From assembly GCF_003966895.1 (NCBI RefSeq), contig NZ_AP018449.1:3303501-3367500 (forward strand): DNA of 64,000 nucleotides, read 5' to 3'. Of the stretch, positions 1 to 8,289 are shown in pieces. A program made the position numbers and the translations under genes. The stretch comes from Methylomusa anaerophila (GTDB taxonomy: Bacteria; Bacillota; Negativicutes; Sporomusales; Sporomusaceae). The notes under the pieces are model-generated. The model did no database searches. It saw only the letters and a list, made by a program, of their open reading frames with translations, and had not been told where the DNA came from. The stretch's first letter is position 1, and each line of letters starts with the position of its first letter.

Positions 1-40
1 TAGGCGCAAAACGGGTTTTGTAGAAAGATCTCGGCTTAAA

Positions 41-176
41 GTGGGGGAACTGCTTAGAAGCCGCCATTTGCGTCGGTGCTTCTGCGGTCCTCACTCCAGC
101 GTACAACCAGTACGCTTCCGTTCCGGTCCTCGTCGCGCCTAGCACCTGACGACTTCTAAGCAGTTCGTGGCAGTTC
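41..176 (+). repeat. Long-hairpin repeat, subfamily A, copy 1
   Basis: The base of the element is an inverted repeat (AACTGCTTAGAAG near 48-60 and CTTCTAAGCAGTT near 153-165) and the apex is a second short one around AGCGTAC/GTACGCT. The core carries CATTTGCGTCG, GGTCCTC twice as a direct repeat, and CGCGCCTAG. The same layout recurs nine more times in the window, always between genes. It ends about 45 bases before the next start codon. No ORF in it resembles a protein. Confidence 0.85.
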
Positions 177-222
177 ATTGTCTGTGCAAAAATATAGTTC
201 GTTTAAGATTGGGGGGGACAGA

Positions 223-699
223 ATGATTGTGGGGCACATTTCGAATATAGAGAAAGAAGCTCCGGCTTTTCATCCGGCGATTGTTATGGGGCTGAAGTTT
301 CTTGCCAACGCCGATTTCGGTGCGCTGTCTCCCGGACGGTATACTATTGACGGTGATGATATGTATGTTAATATTGATCACTATCAAACTGAGCCGAAGG
401 AAATTCGCCGGCCGGAAGCTCATCAAAAGTATATTGATATCCAGTACCTGATTGCGGGAGAAGAGATAATTGGTGTAAGCCTTTTAGCGAGTAAGTATCC
501 GGTAATGGAAGATAAGCTGGCGACAAGTGATGTAATTTTTTACCAATCGGTGGACGATGAAGCGGATGTAATTATGACCCAGGGGATGTACGCTGTTTTA
601 TTTCCGTGGGATGTCCACCGCCCTTGCTGCAATCGGCTTGCCAGCAGGCCGGTGCGCAAAGCTGTGGTTAAAATAAGGACCGGGCTGTTAACAGAGTGA
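223..699 (+). CDS. YhcH/YjgK/YiaL family protein (DUF386)
   Basis: This 158-residue protein resembles the YhcH/YjgK/YiaL (EbgC-like) family of single-domain cupin-type beta-barrels. Family members are linked to sugar or sialic-acid catabolism, but their exact reaction is often unproven. The motif region HQKYIDIQYLIAGEE near the middle and the DVHRPCC segment near the C-terminus fit the metal-binding barrel. The ATG at 223 is chosen because a run of G (211-217) is the ribosome site; an upstream in-frame TTG lies in the end of the repeat. It stands alone before the purine leader, so context gives no pathway. Family confidence is high and function is open. Confidence 0.85.
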   Translation: MIVGHISNIEKEAPAFHPAIVMGLKFLANADFGALSPGRYTIDGDDMYVNIDHYQTEPKEIRRPEAHQKYIDIQYLIAGEEIIGVSLLASKYPVMEDKLATSDVIFYQSVDDEADVIMTQGMYAVLFPWDVHRPCCNRLASRPVRKAVVKIRTGLLTE

Positions 700-746
700 A
701 AACCCGAACATTGGACGTTGCTTTTTAGAAAAAGTTCATTTTTCTG

Positions 747-776
747 TTGACAGCTGTTCCGAAACGGCGGTACAAT
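747..776 (+). promoter_or_regulatory. Sigma-A promoter of the purine operon
   Basis: TTGACA (747-752), an 18-base spacer and TACAAT (771-776) make a near-consensus promoter. Predicted transcription would start near 783, about 20 bases before the guanine aptamer. Confidence 0.75.
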
Positions 777-803
777 TAGAACCAGGAAATAAAGTCCATA
801 AGG

Positions 804-870
804 CTCGTATATTTTTGAGGATATGGCTCAAAAGTTTCTACCAGGCAACCGTAAATTGCCCGACTACGGG
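804..870 (+). promoter_or_regulatory. Guanine-class purine riboswitch aptamer
   Basis: The sequence has the purine-aptamer core: a P1 strand CTCGTA (804-809), GGATATGGC, GTTTCTACC, AACCGTAAATTGCC and GACTACGGG, whose TACGGG (865-870) closes P1 with one wobble. The base just before GACTACG, equivalent to position 74, is C, which marks guanine/hypoxanthine rather than adenine specificity. It lies directly upstream of a second aptamer, and the last P1 base (870) is also the first base of that aptamer's P1, so the two closing stems should compete. Confidence 0.93.
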
Positions 871-1004
871 TGAAAGTGTACCTAGGGTTCCGCGCCGCCG
901 GTTGAGGCTGGTGCTTATTTCGGTTGCGGCTGTGACCAAGTGGTACAGGTGTTATTGGATAACACTACACCGAAGGGATAAAAACCCTGGCGGGGAGGTT
1001 TCGC
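870..1004 (+). promoter_or_regulatory. PRPP riboswitch aptamer (ykkC subtype 2b)
   Basis: It begins GTGAAAGTGTACC, continues with the ykkC signature CTAGGGTTCCG (882-892), has GTGGTACAGG in the middle and ends with CCGAAGGGATAAAAACCC. The P1 closes as GTGAAA (870-875) with TTTCGC (999-1004), allowing one wobble. The position, between a guanine aptamer and purE, is the published arrangement for PRPP-sensing ykkC RNAs, in which PRPP turns purine genes on and guanine turns them off. Related ykkC classes (guanidine, ppGpp) are less likely because of this context. Confidence 0.88.
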
Positions 1005-1046
1005 TCTAGAACTGTAAGACGCGAAGTTTCCCCGTTGGGGTTTTTT
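980..1046 (+). terminator. Riboswitch-controlled intrinsic terminator
   Basis: Bases 980-1004 pair continuously with 1021-1045 over 25 positions (wobbles included), and the T6 tract is 1041-1046. The 5' arm is the 3' part of the PRPP aptamer, including its P1 strand 999-1004. Aptamer folding and termination are therefore mutually exclusive, which predicts PRPP-dependent read-through into purE. Confidence 0.88.
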
Positions 1047-1163
1047 ACATTGTGTTACCATATGTTTGGTAATTTGTTTGGTAATTGCTAATTCCGTATT
1101 CCGCCTGAAATAAGGGAGAAACTAATTTTATTAATCAGATTTCCGTCTAAGGGGTGATCACTT

Positions 1164-1655
1164 GTGAAAGTTGCAATTATTATGGGAAGTGATTCCGACT
1201 GGCCGCTGCTTGAACCAGCAGTGAAGCAATTGGCTGATTTGGGTATTAAAAATGAGATTTTAGTGGCATCTGCTCACCGGACTCCGGGAAAGGTTCACGA
1301 TTTTGCTGCCGGTGCTAGGGAAAGAGGCGTGAAAGTTATTATTGCCGCTGCCGGAGCGGCAGCTCATCTGGCAGGCGTAGTGGCCAGTTTCACTACTCTG
1401 CCGGTTATTGGTGTTCCCATTAACAGCACGTCGCTGGGCGGGATAGATGCTTTATTAAGTGTTGCTCAGATGCCTGCCGGTATTCCGGTGGCCACTATGG
1501 CTATAAACGGTGCCAAGAACGCAGCTTTGTTTGCTGCTCAAGTCTTAGCGCTGGAAAATCCGGCGCTGGCGGAAAAGTTAACTGCTCACCGTGAGGAAAT
1601 GGCACGGGAAGTGGAAATGAAAGCAGCCAGACTGTTGGAAAAAATCGGTAAATAA
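1164..1655 (+). CDS. purE: N5-carboxyaminoimidazole ribonucleotide mutase
   Basis: This 163-residue protein is class I PurE, which interconverts N5-CAIR and CAIR in de novo purine synthesis in the cytosol. The phosphate/substrate loop GSDSDWP is at residues 8-14, the SAHRTP loop at 36-41, and a glycine/alanine-rich helix (GAAAHLAG) follows. The length is normal for the family. The GTG start at 1164 follows AAGGGGTGATC at a good distance. It is the first gene behind the tandem riboswitch. purK is not in the window, so the source of N5-CAIR must be encoded elsewhere. Confidence 0.97.
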   Translation: MKVAIIMGSDSDWPLLEPAVKQLADLGIKNEILVASAHRTPGKVHDFAAGARERGVKVIIAAAGAAAHLAGVVASFTTLPVIGVPINSTSLGGIDALLSVAQMPAGIPVATMAINGAKNAALFAAQVLALENPALAEKLTAHREEMAREVEMKAARLLEKIGK

Positions 1656-1688
1656 ATCTATAGAGTATCGTAATGTTTATCTTCAATT

Positions 1689-1828
1689 GCCACGAACTGC
1701 TCAAAAATCGTCAGATGCTAGGCGCGACGAGGACCGGAACGCAAGCGTACTGGGATGTACGCTGGAGTGAGGACCGCAGGAGCAACGACGCAGATGGCGG
1801 TTTTTCAGCAGTTCCCAGCTTAAAGTGA
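1689..1828 (-). repeat. Long-hairpin repeat, subfamily A, copy 2
   Basis: This copy is inverted relative to copy 1. It lies in the purE-purC gap and ends about 30 bases before purC, so it would be transcribed as part of the operon mRNA. Outer arms near 1694-1708 and 1802-1814 are complementary apart from a few mismatches. Confidence 0.85.
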
Positions 1829-1858
1829 ATAGTTAAGAAGATAGGGGGAGATGCAAAG

Positions 1859-2569
1859 ATGGACAAAAAACCTATGTATGAAGGAAAAGCCAAGCAAGTA
1901 TATGCAACGGATAATCCCGATCAGTTATTAGTGTACTATAAGGATGACGCTACTGCGTTTAATGGTGAGAAACGCGGTACCATCGGCAATAAAGGTATTT
2001 TAAATAATAAGATCTCTACTTTCTTTTTTAACCTTTTGACCGAAAAAGGAATTCCCAATCATTTTGTCAAAATGGTCAGTGATAGGGAAATGCTGGTGAA
2101 AACCCTCAAGATTTTGTCGGTTGAAGTGGTTGTGCGTAATATTGCCGCCGGCAGCCTGGCCAAACGTATCGGCTGGGAAGAAGGACGAAAGCTGCCTGCT
2201 ACCGTCGTTGAACTTTATTATAAAAATGATGATTTAGGTGATCCCCTTATCAACTATTATCATATCAGGGCTCTGGGTTTGGCAACTAATGAACAGGTCC
2301 TGCTTATGGAGCAATACGCCCTGAAGGTGAATGAAATACTTTCAGACTTTCTTAAAGACAAGAAGATCGAACTAATTGATTTCAAACTTGAGTTTGGATT
2401 GCATAACGGCGAACTGCTCCTGGGTGATGAAATCTCGCCTGATACCTGTCGCTTTTGGGATACGGAGACTGGCCAAAAATTAGACAAGGACCGGTTCCGT
2501 CGAGACTTGGGCAATGTGGAGGAAGCATATCAGGAAGTGTTAAAGCGGCTTACCGGGCAAAAACAATAG
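1859..2569 (+). CDS. purC: SAICAR synthetase
   Basis: This 236-residue enzyme joins CAIR and aspartate, using ATP, to give SAICAR. The family signature GKAKQVY is at residues 9-15, the [12 protein letters not shown] segment follows near 27-38, and the C-terminal [11 protein letters not shown] motif is present. The length is that of bacterial monofunctional PurC. The ATG at 1859 has an AGGGGGAG site about 10 bases upstream. The TAG stop lies inside the outer arm of the next repeat element, so the hairpin starts exactly at the gene end. Confidence 0.97.
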   Translation: MDKKPMYEGKAKQVYATDNPDQLLVYYKDDATAFNGEKRGTIGNKGILNNKISTFFFNLLTEKGIPNHFVKMVSDREMLVKTLKILSVEVVVRNIAAGSLAKRIGWEEGRKLPATVVELYYKNDDLGDPLINYYHIRALGLATNEQVLLMEQYALKVNEILSDFLKDKKIELIDFKLEFGLHNGELLLGDEISPDTCRFWDTETGQKLDKDRFRRDLGNVEEAYQEVLKRLTGQKQ

Positions 2570-2727
2570 AGGCTGGTTCAAAACGCCCATCTGCGTTGTT
2601 GCTCCTGCGGGCGCTCACTCCACGTACTTCTCTGTACTGTTCCGTTCGCGTCCTCGTCGCGCCTAGCATCTGAACATTTTGAACCAGCCTCTCTAAATTA
2701 AGGATGCGTGTTTTTTGAAACACGCTT
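2569..2727 (+). repeat. Long-hairpin repeat, subfamily B, with satellite hairpin
   Basis: The core resembles the other copies (CATCTGCG, TTGCTCCTGCGG, CGCGCCTAGCATCTG), but the outer arms are different: GAGGCTGGTTCAAAA (2569-2583) pairs perfectly with TTTTGAACCAGCCTC (2677-2691). A second small hairpin follows, GCGTGTTT (2706-2713) with AAACACGC (2718-2725) and then TTTAAT. It sits between purC and purF and could act as an attenuator or an mRNA end. Confidence 0.85.
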
Positions 2728-2759
2728 TAATAACCAATATTCGGTGAAGGAGATTAAAG

Positions 2760-4193
2760 GTGCTTTACGACGCATTGACAGATAAATTTAAAGAAGAGTG
2801 CGGCATATTCGGCATATTTTCCCGTTGTGAAAATGTCTCCATGATAACCTACTGGGGTCTGTACGCTCTCCAGCATCGCGGTCAGGAAAGCGCAGGTATA
2901 GCTGTTACCGACGGGTGTGTTATGGATATTCAGCGGGGAATGGGGTTGGTGCCTGACGTATTCAAAAATGGCGTGCCGGAAATGGCTGCCCATATCGCCA
3001 TCGGTCATGTCCGCTACTCGACTACCGGTTCCAGTTTGCTGCGGAATACACAGCCTCTTCTGGTAAATTATTCCGGGGGTCAAATCAGCCTGGCCCATAA
3101 CGGCAATCTTACTAATGCTCATGAAATTCGCAGCGGACTGGAAAAGGAAGGCTGTGTTTTTCAGACTTCAATCGACAGTGAAGTTATCGTTAACCTGATT
3201 GCCCGTTCCGGCAAACCGACGGTAGAAGAAAAAGTCAGCGATAGTTTGACCGGAGTGCACGGAGCGTATTGTCTGGTAATCATGACCGAAAACAAGCTCA
3301 TTGGTGTACGGGACCCTAACGGTTTTCGGCCTCTTTGCATTGGCAAGACCGGTGAAGGCTGGGTTCTGGCTTCTGAATCCTGTGCTTTGGATACAGTTGG
3401 GGCGCGGTTTATCCGGGATGTGGAACCGGGGGAGATGGTGACTATTGATGACACCGGCCTAAGTTCCCGGCATTTTGCGGCAGCTGAGCGCCGGGCGGGT
3501 TGTGTGTTTGAGTATATCTATTTTGCCCGGCCGGACAGTATTATTGATGGTCAAAGCGTCTACGAGGCCAGGTTCAATATGGGAAAAACTTTAGCCAGGG
3601 AAAGCGGCTACAAAGCCGATATCGTTATATCCGTTCCCGACTCAGGCACCACGGCGGCCGTTGGTTTCAGTCGTGAATCAGGTATTCCGTTTGCGGAGGG
3701 ACTAATGAAAAACCGCTATATCGGCCGGACATTCATACAGCCGGAACAGAAAAAACGAGATTTAGGCGTTCGGCTTAAACTCAACGCCGTTGCTTCCGTC
3801 GTAAAGGGCAAATCGGTAATTATGGTGGATGATTCCATTGTCCGCGGCACTACCAGCGGCAAGATTGTGCGCATGCTCAAAGATGCGGGGGCAACCAAGG
3901 TTCACATGTGCGTAAGTTCACCACCCATCGGCTACCCTTGTTACTATGGCATCGATACATCTGTGCGCAAAGAGCTTATAGCTGCCTCGAAGCTAGTTGA
4001 CGAAATTCGCCGATTTATTGGCGCAGATTCGCTTCACTACCTGTCATTGGAGGGTTTGCATGCTTCCATTCCCAACATCTCAGGGAAGACTTTATGCAAT
4101 GCCTGTTTCAACTGTGACTATCCGGCAAGAATTCCCTGTGCGGAACAGTGCAGCTGTAACAAGTATGTATTTGAACCCACCCAGCGCCATTGA
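2760..4193 (+). CDS. purF: Amidophosphoribosyltransferase (PurF)
   Basis: This 477-residue enzyme catalyses the first committed step, PRPP plus glutamine to phosphoribosylamine. The N-terminal nucleophile is Cys14 (CGIFGIF) after a 13-residue propeptide to be removed. The type I PRTase PRPP loop, VDDSIVRGTTS, lies near residue 357. Cysteines at CVFEYIYFA, in the CVSSPP segment and in the C-terminal CNACF match the 4Fe-4S ligands of the Bacillus-type enzyme, so it should be oxygen sensitive. The Cys-rich tail after CNACF (about six more Cys) is unusual. The GTG start at 2760 follows GAAGGAG. Confidence 0.97.
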   Translation: MLYDALTDKFKEECGIFGIFSRCENVSMITYWGLYALQHRGQESAGIAVTDGCVMDIQRGMGLVPDVFKNGVPEMAAHIAIGHVRYSTTGSSLLRNTQPLLVNYSGGQISLAHNGNLTNAHEIRSGLEKEGCVFQTSIDSEVIVNLIARSGKPTVEEKVSDSLTGVHGAYCLVIMTENKLIGVRDPNGFRPLCIGKTGEGWVLASESCALDTVGARFIRDVEPGEMVTIDDTGLSSRHFAAAERRAGCVFEYIYFARPDSIIDGQSVYEARFNMGKTLARESGYKADIVISVPDSGTTAAVGFSRESGIPFAEGLMKNRYIGRTFIQPEQKKRDLGVRLKLNAVASVVKGKSVIMVDDSIVRGTTSGKIVRMLKDAGATKVHMCVSSPPIGYPCYYGIDTSVRKELIAASKLVDEIRRFIGADSLHYLSLEGLHASIPNISGKTLCNACFNCDYPARIPCAEQCSCNKYVFEPTQRH

Positions 4194-4234
4194 GCAGATG
4201 GTTATAGACTGATTCAATAAGGGGAATCTAACGC

Positions 4235-5305
4235 ATGAATGATAACAGTGATAACAATAATAGCAATGAGGGCAATATTGAATTGACCTACCGGGATGCC
4301 GGCGTTAATATAGACGCCGGGAACCGGGCGGTGGAACTGATAAAGCGGCACGTTCGCTCGACTTATCGTCCTGAGGTTCTGGGAGACATCGGCGGATTTG
4401 GCGGACTTTTTTCTTTAAACGCGGGAAAGTACCGTCAGCCTGTTCTGGTGAGCGGTACAGACGGCGTCGGTACTAAATTGCGGCTGGCTTTTATGATGGA
4501 TAAGCATGATACTATCGGCCAGGATGCAGTAGCTATGTGCGTTAACGATATTCTGGTTCAAGGAGCCGAGCCACTCTTCTTTTTAGATTATCTGGCTGTC
4601 GGCAAACTGGACCCGGAAAAAGTCGCAGCCATTGTCAGCGGTGTTGCTTTAGGCTGCCGCGAGTCAGGCTGCGCTCTTATTGGCGGCGAAACAGCCGAGA
4701 TGGCCGGTTTTTATCCGGATGGTGAGTATGATATTGCCGGCTTTGCCGTTGGCGTGGTGGACAAGGATAGTATCATTACCGGAGAAACGATTCGTCCGGG
4801 TGACGTGCTGATTGGACTGCCGTCCAGCGGTCTTCATTCCAATGGCTTTTCACTTGTCCGGAAAATATGCTTTGAGATTAAAAAAATGGCGGTAGATGTT
4901 TACATTCCCGAATTTGGCCGGACATTGGGCGAAGAGTTACTGGAACCCACCCGCCTCTATCCCAAGGTATGCCTACCGCTTCTGGAACGTTTCGAAGTCA
5001 AAGGTATGGTTCATGTCACAGGCGGCGGCTTTTATGACAACATACCCCGAGTGCTGCCGGACAATTGCGGTGTGGAAGTAGACGCGGCTGCATGGCCGGT
5101 TCCGCCCGTATTTAAACTTGTGCAGCAGTGGGGCCGTGTGGCCCGACCCGAGATGTACCGAACTTTTAACATGGGTATCGGCATGATTTTTGTTGTGCCC
5201 GCTGAGCAGACAGATACCATTTTGGACTATCTCTCCTCCCGCCAGGAAAAAGCCTATATAATCGGTAAAGTAACAACCGGTGACCGCCAAGTAGTACTCA
5301 AGTAA
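4235..5305 (+). CDS. purM: AIR synthetase (FGAM cyclo-ligase)
   Basis: This 356-residue protein makes 5-aminoimidazole ribonucleotide from FGAM and ATP. It has the GTDGVGTKL nucleotide segment, the [19 protein letters not shown] active-site region and the GGETAEM motif of the PurM/SelD fold. The first 16 residues are Asn/Asp/Ser-rich and precede the normal family start ([11 protein letters not shown]), a low-complexity extension. The start at 4235 is supported by AAGGGGA upstream. It lies 41 bases after purF and is probably co-transcribed. purL, purQ and purS, which make its substrate, are absent from the window. Confidence 0.97.
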   Translation: MNDNSDNNNSNEGNIELTYRDAGVNIDAGNRAVELIKRHVRSTYRPEVLGDIGGFGGLFSLNAGKYRQPVLVSGTDGVGTKLRLAFMMDKHDTIGQDAVAMCVNDILVQGAEPLFFLDYLAVGKLDPEKVAAIVSGVALGCRESGCALIGGETAEMAGFYPDGEYDIAGFAVGVVDKDSIITGETIRPGDVLIGLPSSGLHSNGFSLVRKICFEIKKMAVDVYIPEFGRTLGEELLEPTRLYPKVCLPLLERFEVKGMVHVTGGGFYDNIPRVLPDNCGVEVDAAAWPVPPVFKLVQQWGRVARPEMYRTFNMGIGMIFVVPAEQTDTILDYLSSRQEKAYIIGKVTTGDRQVVLK

Positions 5306-5385
5306 AAAGCAGGTTCAATAATGCAATGACAGTTATTCAGCAGATCTTAACGAGTAGTAAACTTGTATCTACCCAGCGTATCAAA

Positions 5386-5523
5386 TGCCGCGAACTGCTT
5401 AGAAATCGTCAGCTGCTAGGCGCGATGAGTACTGGAACGCAAGCGTACTGGTTGTACGCTGGAGTGAAGCACGCAAGAGCAACGACGCAGATGGCGGTTT
5501 ATAAGCAGTTCCCTACTTAAAGT
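5386..5523 (-). repeat. Long-hairpin repeat, subfamily A, copy 3
   Basis: This inverted copy fills most of the purM-purN gap. AACTGCTTAGAAA (near 5393-5405) pairs with TTTATAAGCAGTT (near 5498-5510) with one mismatch. It ends about 12 bases before the purN ribosome site, so if it folds in mRNA it could affect purN translation. Confidence 0.85.
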
Positions 5524-5550
5524 AAATAGTTGGTAAAGGAGGCGTGGCGG

Positions 5551-6165
5551 GTGAATCGAACAGTCCTGGGAGTGCTGGCTTCCGGCCGGGGCAGCAACCT
5601 GCAGGCAATTCTCGACGCCATTAATGCCGGCCGGTTAGCGGCTAAAATAGGGGTGGTCATCAGCGACAATCCGGCAGCGAATGTATTAAAACGCATTGTC
5701 GGCCTGGGCATTCCGGCAGCTTGTATTGATCGCAGCCGTTTTTCCAGCAGGCCCGAGTTTGAAAGCGCCTTAGCGGCCGAGTTGAACTTGCATCATGTGG
5801 AGCTCGTAGTACTGGCCGGTTTTATGCGGGTACTAAGCCAGAATTTTATTGAATTGTTTCCGGGAAGGATTATGAATATCCACCCGTCGCTTTTGCCGGC
5901 TTTTCCCGGTGAAAATGCCCAGGAACAGGCGTTCCGGCACGGCGTAAAGGTATCAGGATGTACTGTGCATTTTGTTGACAAAGGTGTAGACACCGGACCC
6001 ATCATCCTGCAAGAGGCTGTACCGGTACTGGAAAGCGATACAGTGGAGTCCTTGTCGGAGAGAATATTGCATGTAGAACATATTTTATACCCTCGTGCTA
6101 TTGGTTTATATACGGCGGGCCGGCTTCGCATTGAGGGAAGCCGGGTTATTATCCTGGATAAGTAA
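5551..6165 (+). CDS. purN: Phosphoribosylglycinamide formyltransferase
   Basis: This 204-residue PurN transfers formyl from 10-formyl-THF to GAR. GRGSNLQAI near the N-terminus binds the phosphate. The catalytic Asn/His/Asp set is visible as NIHPSLLPAFPG and, later, KGVDTGP. The GTG at 5551 is chosen because AAAGGAGG (5535-5542) is eight bases upstream; an in-frame TTG at 5530 would precede that site. It is followed 28 bases later by purH. The order purM-purN-purH is the usual Firmicute one. Confidence 0.96.
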   Translation: MNRTVLGVLASGRGSNLQAILDAINAGRLAAKIGVVISDNPAANVLKRIVGLGIPAACIDRSRFSSRPEFESALAAELNLHHVELVVLAGFMRVLSQNFIELFPGRIMNIHPSLLPAFPGENAQEQAFRHGVKVSGCTVHFVDKGVDTGPIILQEAVPVLESDTVESLSERILHVEHILYPRAIGLYTAGRLRIEGSRVIILDK

Positions 6166-6193
6166 CAGTTACCAAGTAAGGGAGAAATGTCAT

Positions 6194-7738
6194 ATGGAGA
6201 TTAAACGCGCGTTACTAAGCGTTTCCGATAAAACGGGTATTGTCGAACTGGCCCGGGCTTTATCGGGTTTGGGAATAGAAATTATTTCCACCGGCGGGAC
6301 GATGAAGACCATTAAGGAAGCTGGTATTCCTGTTACATATGTAAGTGAAGTTACCGGCTTTCCCGAGATTATGGACGGGAGGGTAAAAACCTTAAATCCT
6401 TTCATTCATGGCGGGATTCTTGCCAGACGGGACAATCCTGATCATATAGCGGCGATGGCGAAACATGGCATCCGCGGGATTGACATGGTGGTTGTAAATT
6501 TATACCCGTTTCGGCAGACGATAGCCAAACCTGACGTTACTTTGAACGATGCCATTGAAAACATTGATATTGGCGGTCCGGCGATGATACGAGCAGCAGC
6601 AAAGAATTTTCAGTATGTCACCGTGGTTGTGAATCCTTCCCGTTACCCGGATGTTTTGCGGCAACTGGAAGCAACCGGCATGATCTCAAGCGATTTGCGC
6701 ATGGGCTTGGCTCAGGAAGCTTTTTTACATACGGCCGAATATGATGCCTATATTGCCCGCTATCTTGGGCGGCAGCTTGGCGAAACCGAATTCCCGGTAA
6801 ATCTCCAGCTGGCATATGAGAAGATACAGGATCTGCGCTACGGAGAAAATCCCCATCAACAGGCTGCATTTTACCGGCAAAAACATTTTGACGGACCGGG
6901 AGTGGCCACCGCCAAACAATTAAGCGGCAAGGAACTATCCTTTAACAATATTGTTGATGTGGAAGCCGCCTATTCCATTGTCGCGGAGTTCCAACAGCCG
7001 GCAGCTACCATTATCAAACATACCAATCCTTGCGGCATGGGAATTGGACCCACTATTGCCGAAGCCTACGCCAAAGCCTATGCAGCTGATCCTGTTTCCG
7101 CTTTTGGCGGCATTGTCGGGCTAAACCGGCAGGTAGACCGGGAAACGGCCGAGAAGATAAACGAGATATTTGTTGAAGTTGTTATTGCACCGGCGTTTAG
7201 CGATGAAGCAGTGTCGGTGCTGACTCAGAAAAAGAACATAAGGCTTTTGGCTGCCGGTTTACCTCAAACCGGCCAAGCCGGGAAGCTGGATATAAAACCT
7301 GTATCAGGCGGCATACTCCTGCAGGACGCGGATATAACAACTGCCACGCAGGAAGAAATGCAGGTTGTGACGAAACGTCGGCCAACGGCGGCGGAATGGG
7401 AACAGCTTCTCTTCGCCTGGAAAGTTGTGAAGCATGTGAAATCTAATGCCATTGTGATTGCCGGCAACAGTCAGACTTTGGGGGTAGGAGCCGGACAAAT
7501 GAACCGGGTAGGGGCGGCGGAAATTGCTCTCGCACAGGCGGGAGATGCGGCCAAGGGAGCGGTATTGGCCTCAGACGCCTTTTTTCCCTTCGCCGATACC
7601 GTAGAGGCCGCGGCCCAAGCGGGTATTACCGCCATTATTCAGCCGGGAGGATCTTTAAAAGACGAAGATTCAATTACCGTTGCCAATCAGTATAGCATTA
7701 CGATGGTATTCACCGGCGTACGGCATTTTAAACATTAA
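6194..7738 (+). CDS. purH: Bifunctional AICAR transformylase / IMP cyclohydrolase
   Basis: This 514-residue protein does the last two steps to IMP. The N-terminal cyclohydrolase (MGS-like) domain shows STGGT near residue 34, [12 protein letters not shown] and HGGILARR. The C-terminal transformylase shows [25 protein letters not shown] and the final GVRHFKH. The ATG at 6194 follows GGAGAAATG; the frame stays open upstream into purN but lacks family sequence there. It is the last gene of this purine run and is followed by a repeat and a terminator. Confidence 0.97.
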   Translation: MEIKRALLSVSDKTGIVELARALSGLGIEIISTGGTMKTIKEAGIPVTYVSEVTGFPEIMDGRVKTLNPFIHGGILARRDNPDHIAAMAKHGIRGIDMVVVNLYPFRQTIAKPDVTLNDAIENIDIGGPAMIRAAAKNFQYVTVVVNPSRYPDVLRQLEATGMISSDLRMGLAQEAFLHTAEYDAYIARYLGRQLGETEFPVNLQLAYEKIQDLRYGENPHQQAAFYRQKHFDGPGVATAKQLSGKELSFNNIVDVEAAYSIVAEFQQPAATIIKHTNPCGMGIGPTIAEAYAKAYAADPVSAFGGIVGLNRQVDRETAEKINEIFVEVVIAPAFSDEAVSVLTQKKNIRLLAAGLPQTGQAGKLDIKPVSGGILLQDADITTATQEEMQVVTKRRPTAAEWEQLLFAWKVVKHVKSNAIVIAGNSQTLGVGAGQMNRVGAAEIALAQAGDAAKGAVLASDAFFPFADTVEAAAQAGITAIIQPGGSLKDEDSITVANQYSITMVFTGVRHFKH

Positions 7739-7749
7739 CTACATGCCTG

Positions 7750-8025
7750 TAAGCAGGGAACTGCTTATAAACCGTCATGCTGCGTCGCCGTACCATCTGC
7801 GTTGCTGTCATCTGCGACAAATTAACTCGCGTTGATAACACTAAAGAAATCAGAATCGTGCTCCTGCGGTCCTCGCTCCAACGTACCTCCAGTACGCCTC
7901 CGCTCCGGTCCTCGTCGTGCCTAGACGGTCTGACTATGTTTACTTAGCAGCATATGAGTTGCTATTCACAATATGTTTTTTGGTATGCAACGGTATCTAA
8001 CGATTTCTAAGCAGTTCGTGGCATT
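7750..8025 (+). repeat. Long-hairpin repeat, subfamily A, copy 4 (expanded)
   Basis: Outer arms AACTGCTTATAAA (near 7759-7771) and TTTCTAAGCAGTT (near 8003-8015) match the family. The copy is about twice normal length because both arms carry extra sequence: roughly 70 bases in the left arm and about 75 in the right, between CCTAG and ATCTAACGATT. The right-arm insert begins and ends with ACGGT and is partly shared with the copy at 34324-34530. Confidence 0.8.
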
Positions 8026-8056
8026 AGTGATCTGAGCAGATGCATGGAACACATGA

Positions 8057-8096
8057 AAGGCTATACACGCGAATTTTGCGGTGTAGCCTTCTTTTT
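8057..8096 (+). terminator. Intrinsic terminator after purH
   Basis: AAGGCTATACACGC pairs with GCGGTGTAGCCTT around a short loop (8057-8090) and is followed by CTTTTT. It would end the purE-purH transcript. Confidence 0.8.
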
Positions 8097-8126
8097 ACTT
8101 ATTATAAAAAGTGGTAAAGAGAATTG

Positions 8127-8160
8127 GAACGCAGAGAGCGCAGAGGGCACAGAGAGAAAT
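8127..8160. repeat. GCAGAG-rich short repeat
   Basis: This purine-rich stretch repeats a GCAGAGRGC-like unit (GAACGCAGAGAGCGCAGAGG, then GCACAGAGAG). Similar CAGAG-type stretches occur scattered in many bacterial genomes. No function can be read from it here. Confidence 0.4.
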
Positions 8161-8207
8161 TAGTGTGCAGAGTTTTTCTTAAAAAATCATTTATTGATTG
8201 AATTGGT

Positions 8208-8236
8208 TTGAAAAAGTAACATACTAACAGTATAAT
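8208..8236 (+). promoter_or_regulatory. Sigma-A promoter of glnS
   Basis: TTGAAA (8208-8213), a 17-base spacer and TATAAT (8231-8236) form a strong promoter about 50 bases before glnS. No T-box leader fits in the short leader. Confidence 0.75.
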
Positions 8237-8289
8237 AAAGAAAATTGGTAAATTATATAGTTATCATTATGGACTGGGGGGTCTAAGCA

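Noticed and set aside
815..1009. A 64-codon plus-strand ORF before purE
   Set aside because: It lies wholly within the guanine and PRPP aptamers and has no ribosome site.
8170..8289. T-box leader for glnS
   Set aside because: The leader after the promoter is about 50 bases, too short, and the T-box sequence TGGNACCGCG is absent.
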